Assembly (NCBI GenBank): GCA_018823835.1
Contig: JAHJHT010000004.1
Coordinates: 62,001 to 126,000, forward strand
Reading direction: 5' to 3'
Source: Alphaproteobacteria bacterium
GTDB lineage: Bacteria; Pseudomonadota; Alphaproteobacteria; Rhizobiales; Rhizobiaceae
Length of the DNA: 64,000 nucleotides
A program made the position numbers and the translations under genes. Positions 17,930 through 25,610 of the stretch are shown piece by piece. Under the pieces are notes generated by a model that did no database searches, was not told the DNA's origin, and saw only the letters and a list, made by a program, of their open reading frames with translations. The first letter of the stretch is position 1; each line of letters opens with the position of its first letter.

Positions 17930-17972
17930 TAGACGAAAACCTATGCATCTGCAATTATCTTTAAGCATGAAG
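17930..17972 (+). promoter_or_regulatory. Predicted promoter with operator site 1 (flavoprotein copy 2 / isatin hydrolase divergent region)
   Basis: TAGACG (17930-17935), a 17-base spacer, AATTAT (17953-17958), then the operator CTTTAAGCATGAAG at 17959-17972. The operator directly follows the -10, so it would cover the transcription start. This 105-base gap also carries the promoter of the leftward isatin hydrolase operon, whose ATG is 78 bases away. The operator is one of four related palindromes. Confidence 0.6.
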
Positions 17973-17986
17973 GATCGGGTTGGGGC

Positions 17987-19564
17987 GTGAGTGATTACGA
18001 CGCCATATTTGTCGGGGCGGGCCATAACAACATGGCTTGCGCAACGCATCTGGCGCTGAAAGGCTGGAAAATCGCGGTTTTCGAGCGAAATCCGGCGATC
18101 GGCGGCGCTGTCCAGACGAGAGAGTTGACGCTTCCAGGCTTCCGGCACGATCTCGGCGCGATGAATCTGAGCCTGTTTGCCGGCTCTGCCTTTCACCAGA
18201 ACTATGCAAATGAATTGAAATCCTGCGGCCTGAATTTTGCTCCGGCGGGCGACTGTTTTGCCAGCGTGTTCCCGGACGGGCGCTGGTTCGGCGTCAGCTC
18301 GGACATGGCCAGGACCGTGGAGCGACTGGAAGGCTTTTCCGCCGCCGACGCCGAGAGCTGGAAGCGGCTCGTCGCGGAATTCCCCGCCGAGGCCGAACAC
18401 ATATTTGGCCTGCTCGGATCGCCGATGAGCGCTCGCGCGCTGGCCGGCACCGCATGGAAGCTGTGGCGCAAGAAGGGCGTGCGCGGCGCGCTCGACACGG
18501 CACGCCTGCTCTTGTCCTCTACACGCACCTGGCTGGAGGAGAACTTCGAGTCCCCGCATGTCAGGGCGACGCTCGCCGCCTGGGGCATGCATCTCGACTT
18601 CGCCCCCGACATCGCCGGCGGCGCCGTCTTTCCCTACCTTGAATCGATGGCCAACCAGAGTTTCGGCATGGTGCTCGGCAAGGGCGGCGCCGACACCATG
18701 ATGCTGGCGCTGGAGAAGATGCTGACCGATGCCGGCGGCAGGTTGTTCACCGGCAGCGATGTCGTGGAGATCACCACGGCCGGCGGCCGGGCAACCGGCG
18801 TGCGGCTGGCGAACGGCGACACGCATATCGCGGCCAAAGCGGTTGTGGCGGGCGTCGCGCCTGGCGCGCTGCAGCCGGGCAGGTTGCTGGCGAAAGGCTC
18901 GGGCGACGCCGGCTTCGACACGGCGATGAAGAAGTTTCGCCATGCGCCGGGCACCATGATGATCCACCTGGCGCTTGACGGCCTGCCGGACTGGACGGCC
19001 GGCGAGGAGCTGCAGAAATTCGCCTATGTGCACATCGCGCCGTCGCTCGACCAGATGGCGAAGACCTACCAGCAGGCGGTCGCCGGGCTGCTGCCCGACG
19101 AGCCGATCCTGGTGGTCGGACAGCCGACGGCGATCGACCCGTCGCGGGCGCCGGTCGGCAAGCATGTGCTTTGGGTGCAGGTCAGGGTGCTGCCCGCCGA
19201 GATCGCAGGCGATGCGGCCGGCAAGATCGCGCCGGCCTCCTGGGACAAGGTCAAGGAGCGCTACGCCAACCGCGCCATGGCGATGATCGAGGCGCACGCG
19301 CCCGGCCTGAAGAAGAAGGTGCTGAAGCGCGCGGTCTTCTCGCCCATCGACCTCGAACGCGAAAACCCCAATCTTGTCGGCGGCGACCAGATCTGCGGCA
19401 GCCACCACATCGCACAAAACTTCCTGTTTCGGCCGGCAAGGGGCTATGCCCGATACAACACGCCGGTTGCCGGCCTGCATCTTACCGGCGCAGCAACATG
19501 GCCGGGCGCCGGAGTCGGCGCCGGTTCAGGCTATTTGCTAGCCCAACAGCTCGCCGGGAGATAG
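17987..19564 (+). CDS. Phytoene desaturase-like NAD(P)/FAD-dependent oxidoreductase (copy 2)
   Basis: 525 residues, GTG start at 17987; later ATGs would delete the N-terminal FAD motif (VGAGHNNMACATHLALKG). FERNPAIGGAVQTREL follows, and the C-terminus has LTGAATWPGAGVGAGSGYLLAQQL. It is paralogous to the product at 15431-17002 over its full length and lies on the other side of the isatin hydrolase promoter region. Heads a rightward operon with an oligopeptide-type ABC transporter. The reaction is unknown; the paired arrangement suggests a two-component or sequential oxidation (inference). Confidence 0.8.
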   Translation: MSDYDAIFVGAGHNNMACATHLALKGWKIAVFERNPAIGGAVQTRELTLPGFRHDLGAMNLSLFAGSAFHQNYANELKSCGLNFAPAGDCFASVFPDGRWFGVSSDMARTVERLEGFSAADAESWKRLVAEFPAEAEHIFGLLGSPMSARALAGTAWKLWRKKGVRGALDTARLLLSSTRTWLEENFESPHVRATLAAWGMHLDFAPDIAGGAVFPYLESMANQSFGMVLGKGGADTMMLALEKMLTDAGGRLFTGSDVVEITTAGGRATGVRLANGDTHIAAKAVVAGVAPGALQPGRLLAKGSGDAGFDTAMKKFRHAPGTMMIHLALDGLPDWTAGEELQKFAYVHIAPSLDQMAKTYQQAVAGLLPDEPILVVGQPTAIDPSRAPVGKHVLWVQVRVLPAEIAGDAAGKIAPASWDKVKERYANRAMAMIEAHAPGLKKKVLKRAVFSPIDLERENPNLVGGDQICGSHHIAQNFLFRPARGYARYNTPVAGLHLTGAATWPGAGVGAGSGYLLAQQLAGR

Positions 19565-19625
19565 CCTGCGCAGCGAAGAACCAAGGATCGGCAAAACGGT
19601 CCGGACAAACCAGACGAAACAAGCA

Positions 19626-21173
19626 ATGGGGAACATGACCATGACAATCAACAGACGGCAACTTCTCGCCTACAGCGCCTCGGTGCTCGCCCTGTCGGCG
19701 ATCGGCTTTCCGACCGGCGCAATGGCGCAGTCGGACGAGCTGGTAATCGCCTATAACGTCAACCTTCCTTCCTGGGATCCGACCACCGGTCCCTCGGCGG
19801 TCAACCCGACCATCCAGGGCATCTATCAGTCGGTTTTCGACCAGTTCATCCCGCAGGCGCCGGACCTGTCCTTCGGACCGGGCCTGCTGACGGAATGGGG
19901 CTGGAGCGACGACAAGAAGCAGGTCCACATGACGGTGCGCGAGGGCGTGACCTGGCATGACGGCTCACCCTTCTCGGCCGAGGACGTGGTCTGGTCGCTG
20001 GAGCGCGCCGGCAAGGAAGAGACCGGCAACCCGATCCAGTTCGTCTGGAAGAACCTCAGCAACTTCACGATTGACGGCAACAAGATCACCGCCGACGCGG
20101 CGGGCTACGATCCGGTGCTGTTCAAGTGGATGTCGTTCCTGACCGGCTACATCCTGCCGAAGGCCTATTATGAGAAGGTCGGCGCTGCCGGCTTCGAGGC
20201 CGCGCCTATCGGCACCGGCCCCTATATGGTCGACAAGTTCGAACAGAACGCCTTCGTCAGGCTGAAGGCCTATCCCGGCTACTGGGGCAACAAGCCGGCC
20301 TACGAGAACGTCACGATCAAGTTCGTCGGCGATGCGGCGAGCCGCGTGGCCGAGATCGAATCCGGCTCATCGCAGGTGACGCTCGAGATTCCCTACGAGG
20401 AGTATGACCGCCTGATCGCCAAGGACGGGCTTGCCGGCTCGATCGACACCGTGTCGGACATCGGCATGATCTTCTTCAACGATATCGAGGTGATGAACGA
20501 CCCCAACGTGCGCATGGCGGCTGTGATGTCGGTCGACAAGAAGCTGCTGGTGGACCGCCTGCTGCGCGGCTACGGCCTGCCGCTCGATACGCTGGAGACG
20601 CCGGAATACGAAGCCTTCGACGCGTCGATCAAGGTCGAGTACAACCCGGAGAAGGCAGTCGAACTGCTCAAGGCGTCCGGCTATTCGACCGACAATCCGG
20701 TCAAGTTCACCATCCAGACGACCAAGGGCTTCAAGCCCAAGGACTACGAGATGGTTCAGGCCATCGTCGGCATGTGGCGCAAGGTCGGCATCGAGGCCAA
20801 TATCGAAGTCTACGAGATCGCCAAGCACTACGAGCTGCGCGCGGCCGACCAACTGGCGCCGGCCGCCTTCTACAACTGGGGCAACGCGATCGGCGATCCG
20901 ACCACCTCGACCGGCTTTGCCATGTACGGCCCGAGCCCACACTCGGTTTGGGACGGGCAGGACGTCATCGACGCCATCAACCCGCTGTGGGGCGAGGCCG
21001 ACGAGGCGAAGCGCATCGCCGGGTGGAAGGCCGTCAGCAAGCTGATCGCCGACAACGCCTATGTGCTGCCGCTGATCCAGTACGCACAGCCGATCGTGCA
21101 TGCCAAGGGCGTCAACGTCGTGCAGCACAAGTCGGGCGCGCTGCTGCCGGCCCTGATGACGCCGGCCTCCTGA
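19626..21173 (+). CDS. ABC transporter substrate-binding protein, family 5 (oligopeptide/nickel type)
   Basis: 515 residues. The N-terminus has a twin-arginine-like stretch (NRRQLLAYSASVLALSAIG) and signal peptide ending at AMAQ. The mature part carries SBP_bac_5 features: PSWDPTTG near the start and the highly typical VREGVTWHDGSPFSAEDVVWSLE. It delivers a ligand to the permeases encoded downstream. Alternative in-frame starts at 19635 and 19641 are possible; 19641 has GGGGA eight bases upstream. The ligand is unknown; the cluster suggests an indolic or aromatic amide rather than a dipeptide. Confidence 0.88.
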   Translation: MGNMTMTINRRQLLAYSASVLALSAIGFPTGAMAQSDELVIAYNVNLPSWDPTTGPSAVNPTIQGIYQSVFDQFIPQAPDLSFGPGLLTEWGWSDDKKQVHMTVREGVTWHDGSPFSAEDVVWSLERAGKEETGNPIQFVWKNLSNFTIDGNKITADAAGYDPVLFKWMSFLTGYILPKAYYEKVGAAGFEAAPIGTGPYMVDKFEQNAFVRLKAYPGYWGNKPAYENVTIKFVGDAASRVAEIESGSSQVTLEIPYEEYDRLIAKDGLAGSIDTVSDIGMIFFNDIEVMNDPNVRMAAVMSVDKKLLVDRLLRGYGLPLDTLETPEYEAFDASIKVEYNPEKAVELLKASGYSTDNPVKFTIQTTKGFKPKDYEMVQAIVGMWRKVGIEANIEVYEIAKHYELRAADQLAPAAFYNWGNAIGDPTTSTGFAMYGPSPHSVWDGQDVIDAINPLWGEADEAKRIAGWKAVSKLIADNAYVLPLIQYAQPIVHAKGVNVVQHKSGALLPALMTPAS

Positions 21174-21189
21174 GGCCGACGCCAGTTTG

Positions 21190-21230
21190 ACGCGCGCCGT
21201 TCCCCCACGGGGACGGCGCGCGTTGTTTTT
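21190..21230 (+). terminator. Intra-operon terminator/attenuator after the binding-protein gene
   Basis: ACGCGCGCCGT (21190-21200) pairs with ACGGCGCGCGT (21213-21223), extended by CCCC/GGGG with a bulge, and is followed by TGTTTTT. It lies between the binding-protein and permease genes, so it probably lowers expression of the membrane components relative to the binding protein. Confidence 0.8.
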
Positions 21231-21245
21231 CCGGGCACCCGACGC

Positions 21246-22253
21246 ATGATCCTGCAACGCTTTCTCATCCGCCTGCTCACCATGGCCATCACGCTGCTCG
21301 GCGTGTCGGTCGTGGTCTTCGTCATCATCCGCGTGGCGCCCGGCAACCCGATCGCCATGATGCTGCCGCCCGGTGCGACCGACGCCGATATCGAGAGACT
21401 GAAGGCGCTCTACGGCCTCGACAAGTCGATCCTCCAGCAATACGGCATCTGGCTTTCGGGCGTGCTGCAGGGCGATTTCGGCACCTCGATCTCGCTGCGC
21501 CAGGACGTGCTGGGGCTGGTGCTAAACCGACTGCCGGCGACGCTCGAACTGTCGATCGTCGCACTTCTCATCGCGCTCCTGATCGGCGGGCCGCTCGCCG
21601 TGATCGGCGCACGCGAACAGGGCACGGGCATAGAGGCCGGCATCGACGTCGCCAACGGGGCGGCACTGTCGATCCCGGATTTTCTCTGGGGCCTGGCGCT
21701 CATCCTTCTGTTCGGGGTGCTCTGGCCGATCTTCGAGATTTCGGGCCGTGTGTCGCCGCGGCTCGACCTGCCCTTCGCGACGCAGTTCTACCTTTTCGAG
21801 AGCATTTTGAGGCTGCGCTTCGACCTGACGAAGGACCTGATCAGCCACATGTTCATGCCGGCGCTGGCGCTGGCGCTGCCGCTCGCCGCGATCATCTCGC
21901 AGCTTCTGAAACTGTCGCTGAAGGAAGTAATGACGCTCGACTATGTCGTGCTCGCCCGCGTGAAGGGATTTTCCGAGACTCAGGTAATCCTGCGCGAGGC
22001 ACTGAAGAATGCCGCCCTGCCCGCGCTCACCCTGATCGGCGTGCAGTTCACCTTCCTGATCGGCGGCACCGTCATCATCGAGCGGCTGTTCTCCTACGAG
22101 GGCCTCGGCAACATGGCGATCGACGCGGTGATCAACCGCGACCTGCCGCTGATCCAGGGCATCGTGCTGGTCTTCGCGCTGCTCTTCGTCACCATCAACC
22201 TGATCGTCGACATGACCTATGCGCTGCTCAATCCGAGGCTCAGGCATGGCTGA
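21246..22253 (+). CDS. ABC transporter permease, DppB/OppB type
   Basis: 335-residue inner-membrane permease with the DppB N-terminus (first membrane helix, RVAPGNPI, LYGLDKS) and the cytoplasmic EAA-type loop YVVLARVKGFSETQVILREALKNA near residue 240, which contacts the ATPase. ATG 21246. Its last 8 bases overlap the next permease gene. Part of the five-gene importer running 19626-24778. Confidence 0.9.
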   Translation: MILQRFLIRLLTMAITLLGVSVVVFVIIRVAPGNPIAMMLPPGATDADIERLKALYGLDKSILQQYGIWLSGVLQGDFGTSISLRQDVLGLVLNRLPATLELSIVALLIALLIGGPLAVIGAREQGTGIEAGIDVANGAALSIPDFLWGLALILLFGVLWPIFEISGRVSPRLDLPFATQFYLFESILRLRFDLTKDLISHMFMPALALALPLAAIISQLLKLSLKEVMTLDYVVLARVKGFSETQVILREALKNAALPALTLIGVQFTFLIGGTVIIERLFSYEGLGNMAIDAVINRDLPLIQGIVLVFALLFVTINLIVDMTYALLNPRLRHG

Positions 22254-23094
22254 GCCGCGCGCCGTGACGAGACGTGGCGACGCGCGGCTTTGGCTCGCCG
22301 GCGGCTGGCTGCTGCTGGCGCTGCTCGCCGCGATCTTCGCACCGCTGATCGCGCCGCAGGACCCGCTGGCGCAGGACCTGATGTTCGAACGCCTGCCACC
22401 CTTCTGGATGCAGGGCTCCGAGCCCGGCTTCTGGCTCGGCACCGACAGCCTCGGACGCGACCTGCTTTCGCGGCTGATCTATGGCGGCCGCGTCGCCTTC
22501 ATCGTCGCCTTCGCGGCGGCAAGTGCGGCCTGTCTCGTCGGCTCGGCGCTCGGGCTGATCGCCGGCTATTTCGGCGGCTGGCCCGACCGCATCGTCTCGC
22601 GCATCGTCGATGTCTGGATGGCGTTTCCGCCGGTGCTGTTCGCCATCCTGCTGGTCGCCGTGTTCGGCACCGGCCTCACCTCGGTGATCATCGCCATCGC
22701 CATCATCGACTGGACGCGCTTCTGCCGGGTCATCCGGGCAGAGGCGATGAGCCAGGCGCGCATGGACTATGTCGAGAACGCGCGCATTGCCGGCTTCGGC
22801 CGCATCGGCATCATGCTGCGCGAGGTGTTGCCCAACGTGGCGCCGGCGATCGTGGCGCTGCTGTCGCTTGAAATGGGCATCGCCGTGATCGTCGAAGCGA
22901 TCCTGTCCTTCGTCAACCTTTCGATCTCGACCGACGACCCGACCTGGGGCGGCATCATCGCCGAGGGCCGGCTGTCGATCCACCAGGCCTGGTGGATCCT
23001 GGTGTTTCCGCTGATCACCCTGTTCCTCACGGTCCTCTCCTTCAGCCAGTTCGGCGAGGGCCTGAAGAACCGCTTCGATCCGGTGATGCGATGA
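22246..23094 (+). CDS. ABC transporter permease, DppC/OppC type
   Basis: 282 residues. The N-terminal helix is followed by the family motif FWLGTDSLGRDLLSRLIYGGR, and the EAA loop reads MDYVENARIAGFGRIGIMLREVLPN. ATG 22246 overlaps the end of the preceding permease gene and is preferred to 22219, which adds a non-family extension. The stop overlaps the next ATG as ATGA, indicating translational coupling. Confidence 0.9.
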   Translation: MAEPRAVTRRGDARLWLAGGWLLLALLAAIFAPLIAPQDPLAQDLMFERLPPFWMQGSEPGFWLGTDSLGRDLLSRLIYGGRVAFIVAFAAASAACLVGSALGLIAGYFGGWPDRIVSRIVDVWMAFPPVLFAILLVAVFGTGLTSVIIAIAIIDWTRFCRVIRAEAMSQARMDYVENARIAGFGRIGIMLREVLPNVAPAIVALLSLEMGIAVIVEAILSFVNLSISTDDPTWGGIIAEGRLSIHQAWWILVFPLITLFLTVLSFSQFGEGLKNRFDPVMR

Positions 23095-23966
23095 GCGTGC
23101 CCTGCCTCGCAATCTCCAACCTCAGCGCGACGCTCGCCAACGGCGTGCGGGTGCTGCGTTCGGTGTCGCTGGCGGTCGAACCCGGCGTGGTGACGGCACT
23201 CGTCGGCGAAAGCGGCGCAGGCAAGAGCATGATCGGCAAGGCCGTTCTCGGCGTATTGCCGCCGAGCGTAAGGATCGTCGAGGGGAACATCGCGCTGGAA
23301 GGTATCGACCTCGGCGAGCTGAAGCCAAAGGCACGTCGCGTCCTGGTGGGCGAAAGGGCGGCCCTCATCCCGCAGGACCCGCTGACCGCTCTCAACCCGT
23401 CTCGCCGCATCGGCCCGCAGATGACCGACCGGCTGGTGCATATTCTCGGCTGGGCCGGCGACAAGGCCGACAGGCGTGTCCGGCAACTGCTCGACGAGGT
23501 GCAGATCCGCGACCCCGACCGGGTGATGCAGTCCTATCCGCACGAATTGTCGGGCGGCATGCGCCAGCGCGTGCTGATCGCCGCGGCCTTCGCCGCCGAG
23601 CCTCGGCTGATCGTTGCCGACGAGCCGACAACGGCGCTCGACGTGACCGTGCAGAAACAGATCCTGCGGCTTATCGCCGAGTTGCAGAAGGAACACGGAA
23701 CGGCGATCCTGTTCGTCACGCACGATCTCGGGGTCGTCGCCAAGATCAGCCAGAATGTTTCCGTGCTCTATGCCGGGAAGGTCGTGGAGCAGGCCGACAC
23801 GCCGAGCCTCTTCGAGAACCCGCAACATGCCTATACGCGCGCGCTGATGGCTGCGACGCCGCGCTATACCGATCCCCTGGCTTCTCTGAAACCGGTCGAC
23901 GAGACCGTTCTGGCGGGGCTCGCAAGCGAGATCGCCGCGGCAGACCGCGACTGGGTGGCGCCATGA
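23091..23966 (+). CDS. ABC transporter ATP-binding protein, DppD type
   Basis: 291 residues. Walker A GESGAGKS, Q-loop IPQDPLTALNP, signature LSGGMRQR and Walker B LIVADEPTTALD are all intact. The C-terminal part has the TRALMAATPRY element found in oligopeptide/dipeptide ATPases. ATG 23091 overlaps the stop of the permease gene (ATGA); earlier in-frame starts lie inside that gene. Confidence 0.9.
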   Translation: MSVPCLAISNLSATLANGVRVLRSVSLAVEPGVVTALVGESGAGKSMIGKAVLGVLPPSVRIVEGNIALEGIDLGELKPKARRVLVGERAALIPQDPLTALNPSRRIGPQMTDRLVHILGWAGDKADRRVRQLLDEVQIRDPDRVMQSYPHELSGGMRQRVLIAAAFAAEPRLIVADEPTTALDVTVQKQILRLIAELQKEHGTAILFVTHDLGVVAKISQNVSVLYAGKVVEQADTPSLFENPQHAYTRALMAATPRYTDPLASLKPVDETVLAGLASEIAAADRDWVAP

Positions 23967-24778
23967 GCGAACCTCTGTTCAAGGTGCGCGGGCTGGAAGT
24001 CGCCCTGCCCGACATGGCCAGGAAGCCGCTGATCGGCAAGGCGCCGATGGTCGAGATTCTCAAGGGGCTCGACTTCGACCTGCCGCGCCGCTCGGTGACC
24101 GGCATCGTCGGTGAATCAGGCTCAGGCAAGTCGACGCTCGGCCGCGCCCTGGTCAGGCTGCTCGAGCCAAGTGCCGGCAGCATCGAGTTCGAGGGACGCG
24201 ACATCGCGCATCTCTCCGAAGCGCAACTCAAGCCGCTGCGGCGCAACCTGCAGATGATCTTCCAGGACCCGATGTCGTCGCTCAACCCGCGCCGCACGAT
24301 CGGTGCGATCATCGCAGCACCGCTGAAGCAGAACGGGCTCGGTGACAATCTCGCTGAACGGGTCGCCGAGGCCCTCAGGCGCGTCGGCCTGCCGGAAGCC
24401 TTTGCGCAGCGCTACCGCCACGAGCTATCTGGCGGACAGCGCCAGCGCGTCGGCATCGCGCGCGCTCTCGCCCTGTCGCCGGACTTCGTGCTGGCCGACG
24501 AGATCGTGTCGGGGCTCGACGTCTCGACGCAGGCGCAGATCCTGACGCTGCTGGAGCAGCTGGCAGCCGAGATGGGCCTGACCGTCGCCTTCATCAGCCA
24601 CGACCTGTCGGTGATCCGGCGGCTGTGCCAGCAGGTGATCGTCATGCAGCACGGGCGCATCGTCGAGGCCGGGCCGACGGACCAGCTCTTCGAGGCTCCG
24701 CAGCAGGAATACACGCGCGAGCTGATCGCAGCGATTCCGCTGCCCGAGATCGATGCCGAGTGGCTGAGCACGGGATAG
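23963..24778 (+). CDS. ABC transporter ATP-binding protein, DppF type
   Basis: 271 residues. Walker A GESGSGKS, Q-loop FQDPMSSLNPR, signature LSGGQRQR and Walker B FVLADEIVSGLD are present, and it ends with YTRELIAAIPLPE. It is the second ATPase of the family-5 importer. It starts inside the previous stop (ATGA). All parts of a complete importer are therefore present in this operon. Confidence 0.9.
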   Translation: MSEPLFKVRGLEVALPDMARKPLIGKAPMVEILKGLDFDLPRRSVTGIVGESGSGKSTLGRALVRLLEPSAGSIEFEGRDIAHLSEAQLKPLRRNLQMIFQDPMSSLNPRRTIGAIIAAPLKQNGLGDNLAERVAEALRRVGLPEAFAQRYRHELSGGQRQRVGIARALALSPDFVLADEIVSGLDVSTQAQILTLLEQLAAEMGLTVAFISHDLSVIRRLCQQVIVMQHGRIVEAGPTDQLFEAPQQEYTRELIAAIPLPEIDAEWLSTG

Positions 24779-24842
24779 CGAAAAAAGGACTAAATCGCAT
24801 CGGCCCAGCGGGCACCGGTGCGCAACAGGGGAACGGCCCGCA

Positions 24843-25457
24843 ATGGGAGACTCGAACGTGAAAACCATCCTTCGCAGTGCAGTTCTCGTCGCCGCCGTCA
24901 GCACGCTGACCAGCGTCGCATCGGCCGATTCCATCCCGGGCATGCGCGGGCATGACCACACCGGCGTCACCGTGCCCGACATGGCACAGGCGGTCGACTT
25001 CTTCACCAATGTCATCGGCTGCAAGAAGGCCATGTCGTTCGGCCCCTTCGCTGACGACAAGGGCACCTTCATGCAGGATTTGCTGGGCGTGGACCCGAAG
25101 GCGGTGATCGAGGAGATCACCCTCGTGCGCTGCGGCTTCGGCTCGAACATCGAGCTGTTCAAATACACCGCGCCCGACCAGAAGGACGCCACGCCGAAGA
25201 ACAGTGATGTCGGCGGCTATCACATCGCCTTCTATGTCGACGACGTCGCGGCGGCGAAGGCCTATCTGGAGGGCAAGGGCGTTGCCACACGGCTAGGGCC
25301 CCTGCCCGTCAATGAAGGTCCGGCGGCCGGCCAGACCATCATGTACTTCCAGGCGCCATGGGGCTTGCAGTTCGAAGCGATCAGCTATCCCGAGGGCATG
25401 GCCTACGAGAAGGATGCAGAGACCGTGCTCTGGTCCCCCAAGGACCCGGCGAAATAG
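24843..25457 (+). CDS. Exported VOC (glyoxalase/bleomycin-resistance) superfamily protein
   Basis: 204 residues. Residues 1-29 are a signal peptide (hydrophobic SAVLVAAVSTLTSVASA, cleaved near ASA-DS). The rest contains two beta-alpha-beta-beta-beta VOC modules: HDHTGVTVPDMAQAVDFFTNVIG first, and GYHIAFYVDDVAAAKAYLEGKG later. His at the start of each module and Glu near the C-terminus (LQFEAISYPEG) could bind a metal. Signal peptides are unusual in this mostly cytoplasmic family. It ends the ABC importer operon, so it may process or bind the transported substrate in the periplasm. An in-frame GTG at 24858 with GGGAG upstream is an equally plausible start. Confidence 0.75.
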   Translation: MGDSNVKTILRSAVLVAAVSTLTSVASADSIPGMRGHDHTGVTVPDMAQAVDFFTNVIGCKKAMSFGPFADDKGTFMQDLLGVDPKAVIEEITLVRCGFGSNIELFKYTAPDQKDATPKNSDVGGYHIAFYVDDVAAAKAYLEGKGVATRLGPLPVNEGPAAGQTIMYFQAPWGLQFEAISYPEGMAYEKDAETVLWSPKDPAK

Positions 25458-25541
25458 CCGACGGTCCACTGCAGTTTCGAATACGGGCGGGTGGCGCACG
25501 GCCACCTGCCCGCAATCCCCCGAAATCAACCCAGTGTGAAA

Positions 25542-25555
25542 TTTTAAGCTTGAAG
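25542..25555. promoter_or_regulatory. Operator site 2, upstream of the anthranilate-CoA operon
   Basis: TTTTAAGCTTGAAG, an imperfect palindrome centred on AAGCTT, 56 bases before the monooxygenase/reductase ATG. A plausible promoter overlaps it: -35 TTGAAG (25550-25555), 17 bases, -10 GATGAT (25573-25578). It matches the YTTYAAGCNTRAAR consensus shared with three other promoter regions here. Confidence 0.65.
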
Positions 25556-25610
25556 TAATCCGATTCCCGCGTGATGATGCAGCCTTGAAGCAAGAGGAGC
25601 GGATCGCGCG

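Noticed and set aside
15485..17932. Very long open frame (815 codons) antisense to the flavoprotein and isatin hydrolase genes
   Set aside because: Arg/Ala/Gly-rich translation without family motifs; typical shadow of GC-rich genes. The opposite strand has clear enzymes with proper starts.
15431..19564. Carotenoid biosynthesis locus
   Set aside because: Two CrtI-like proteins but no phytoene synthase, GGPP synthase or cyclase genes in the window.
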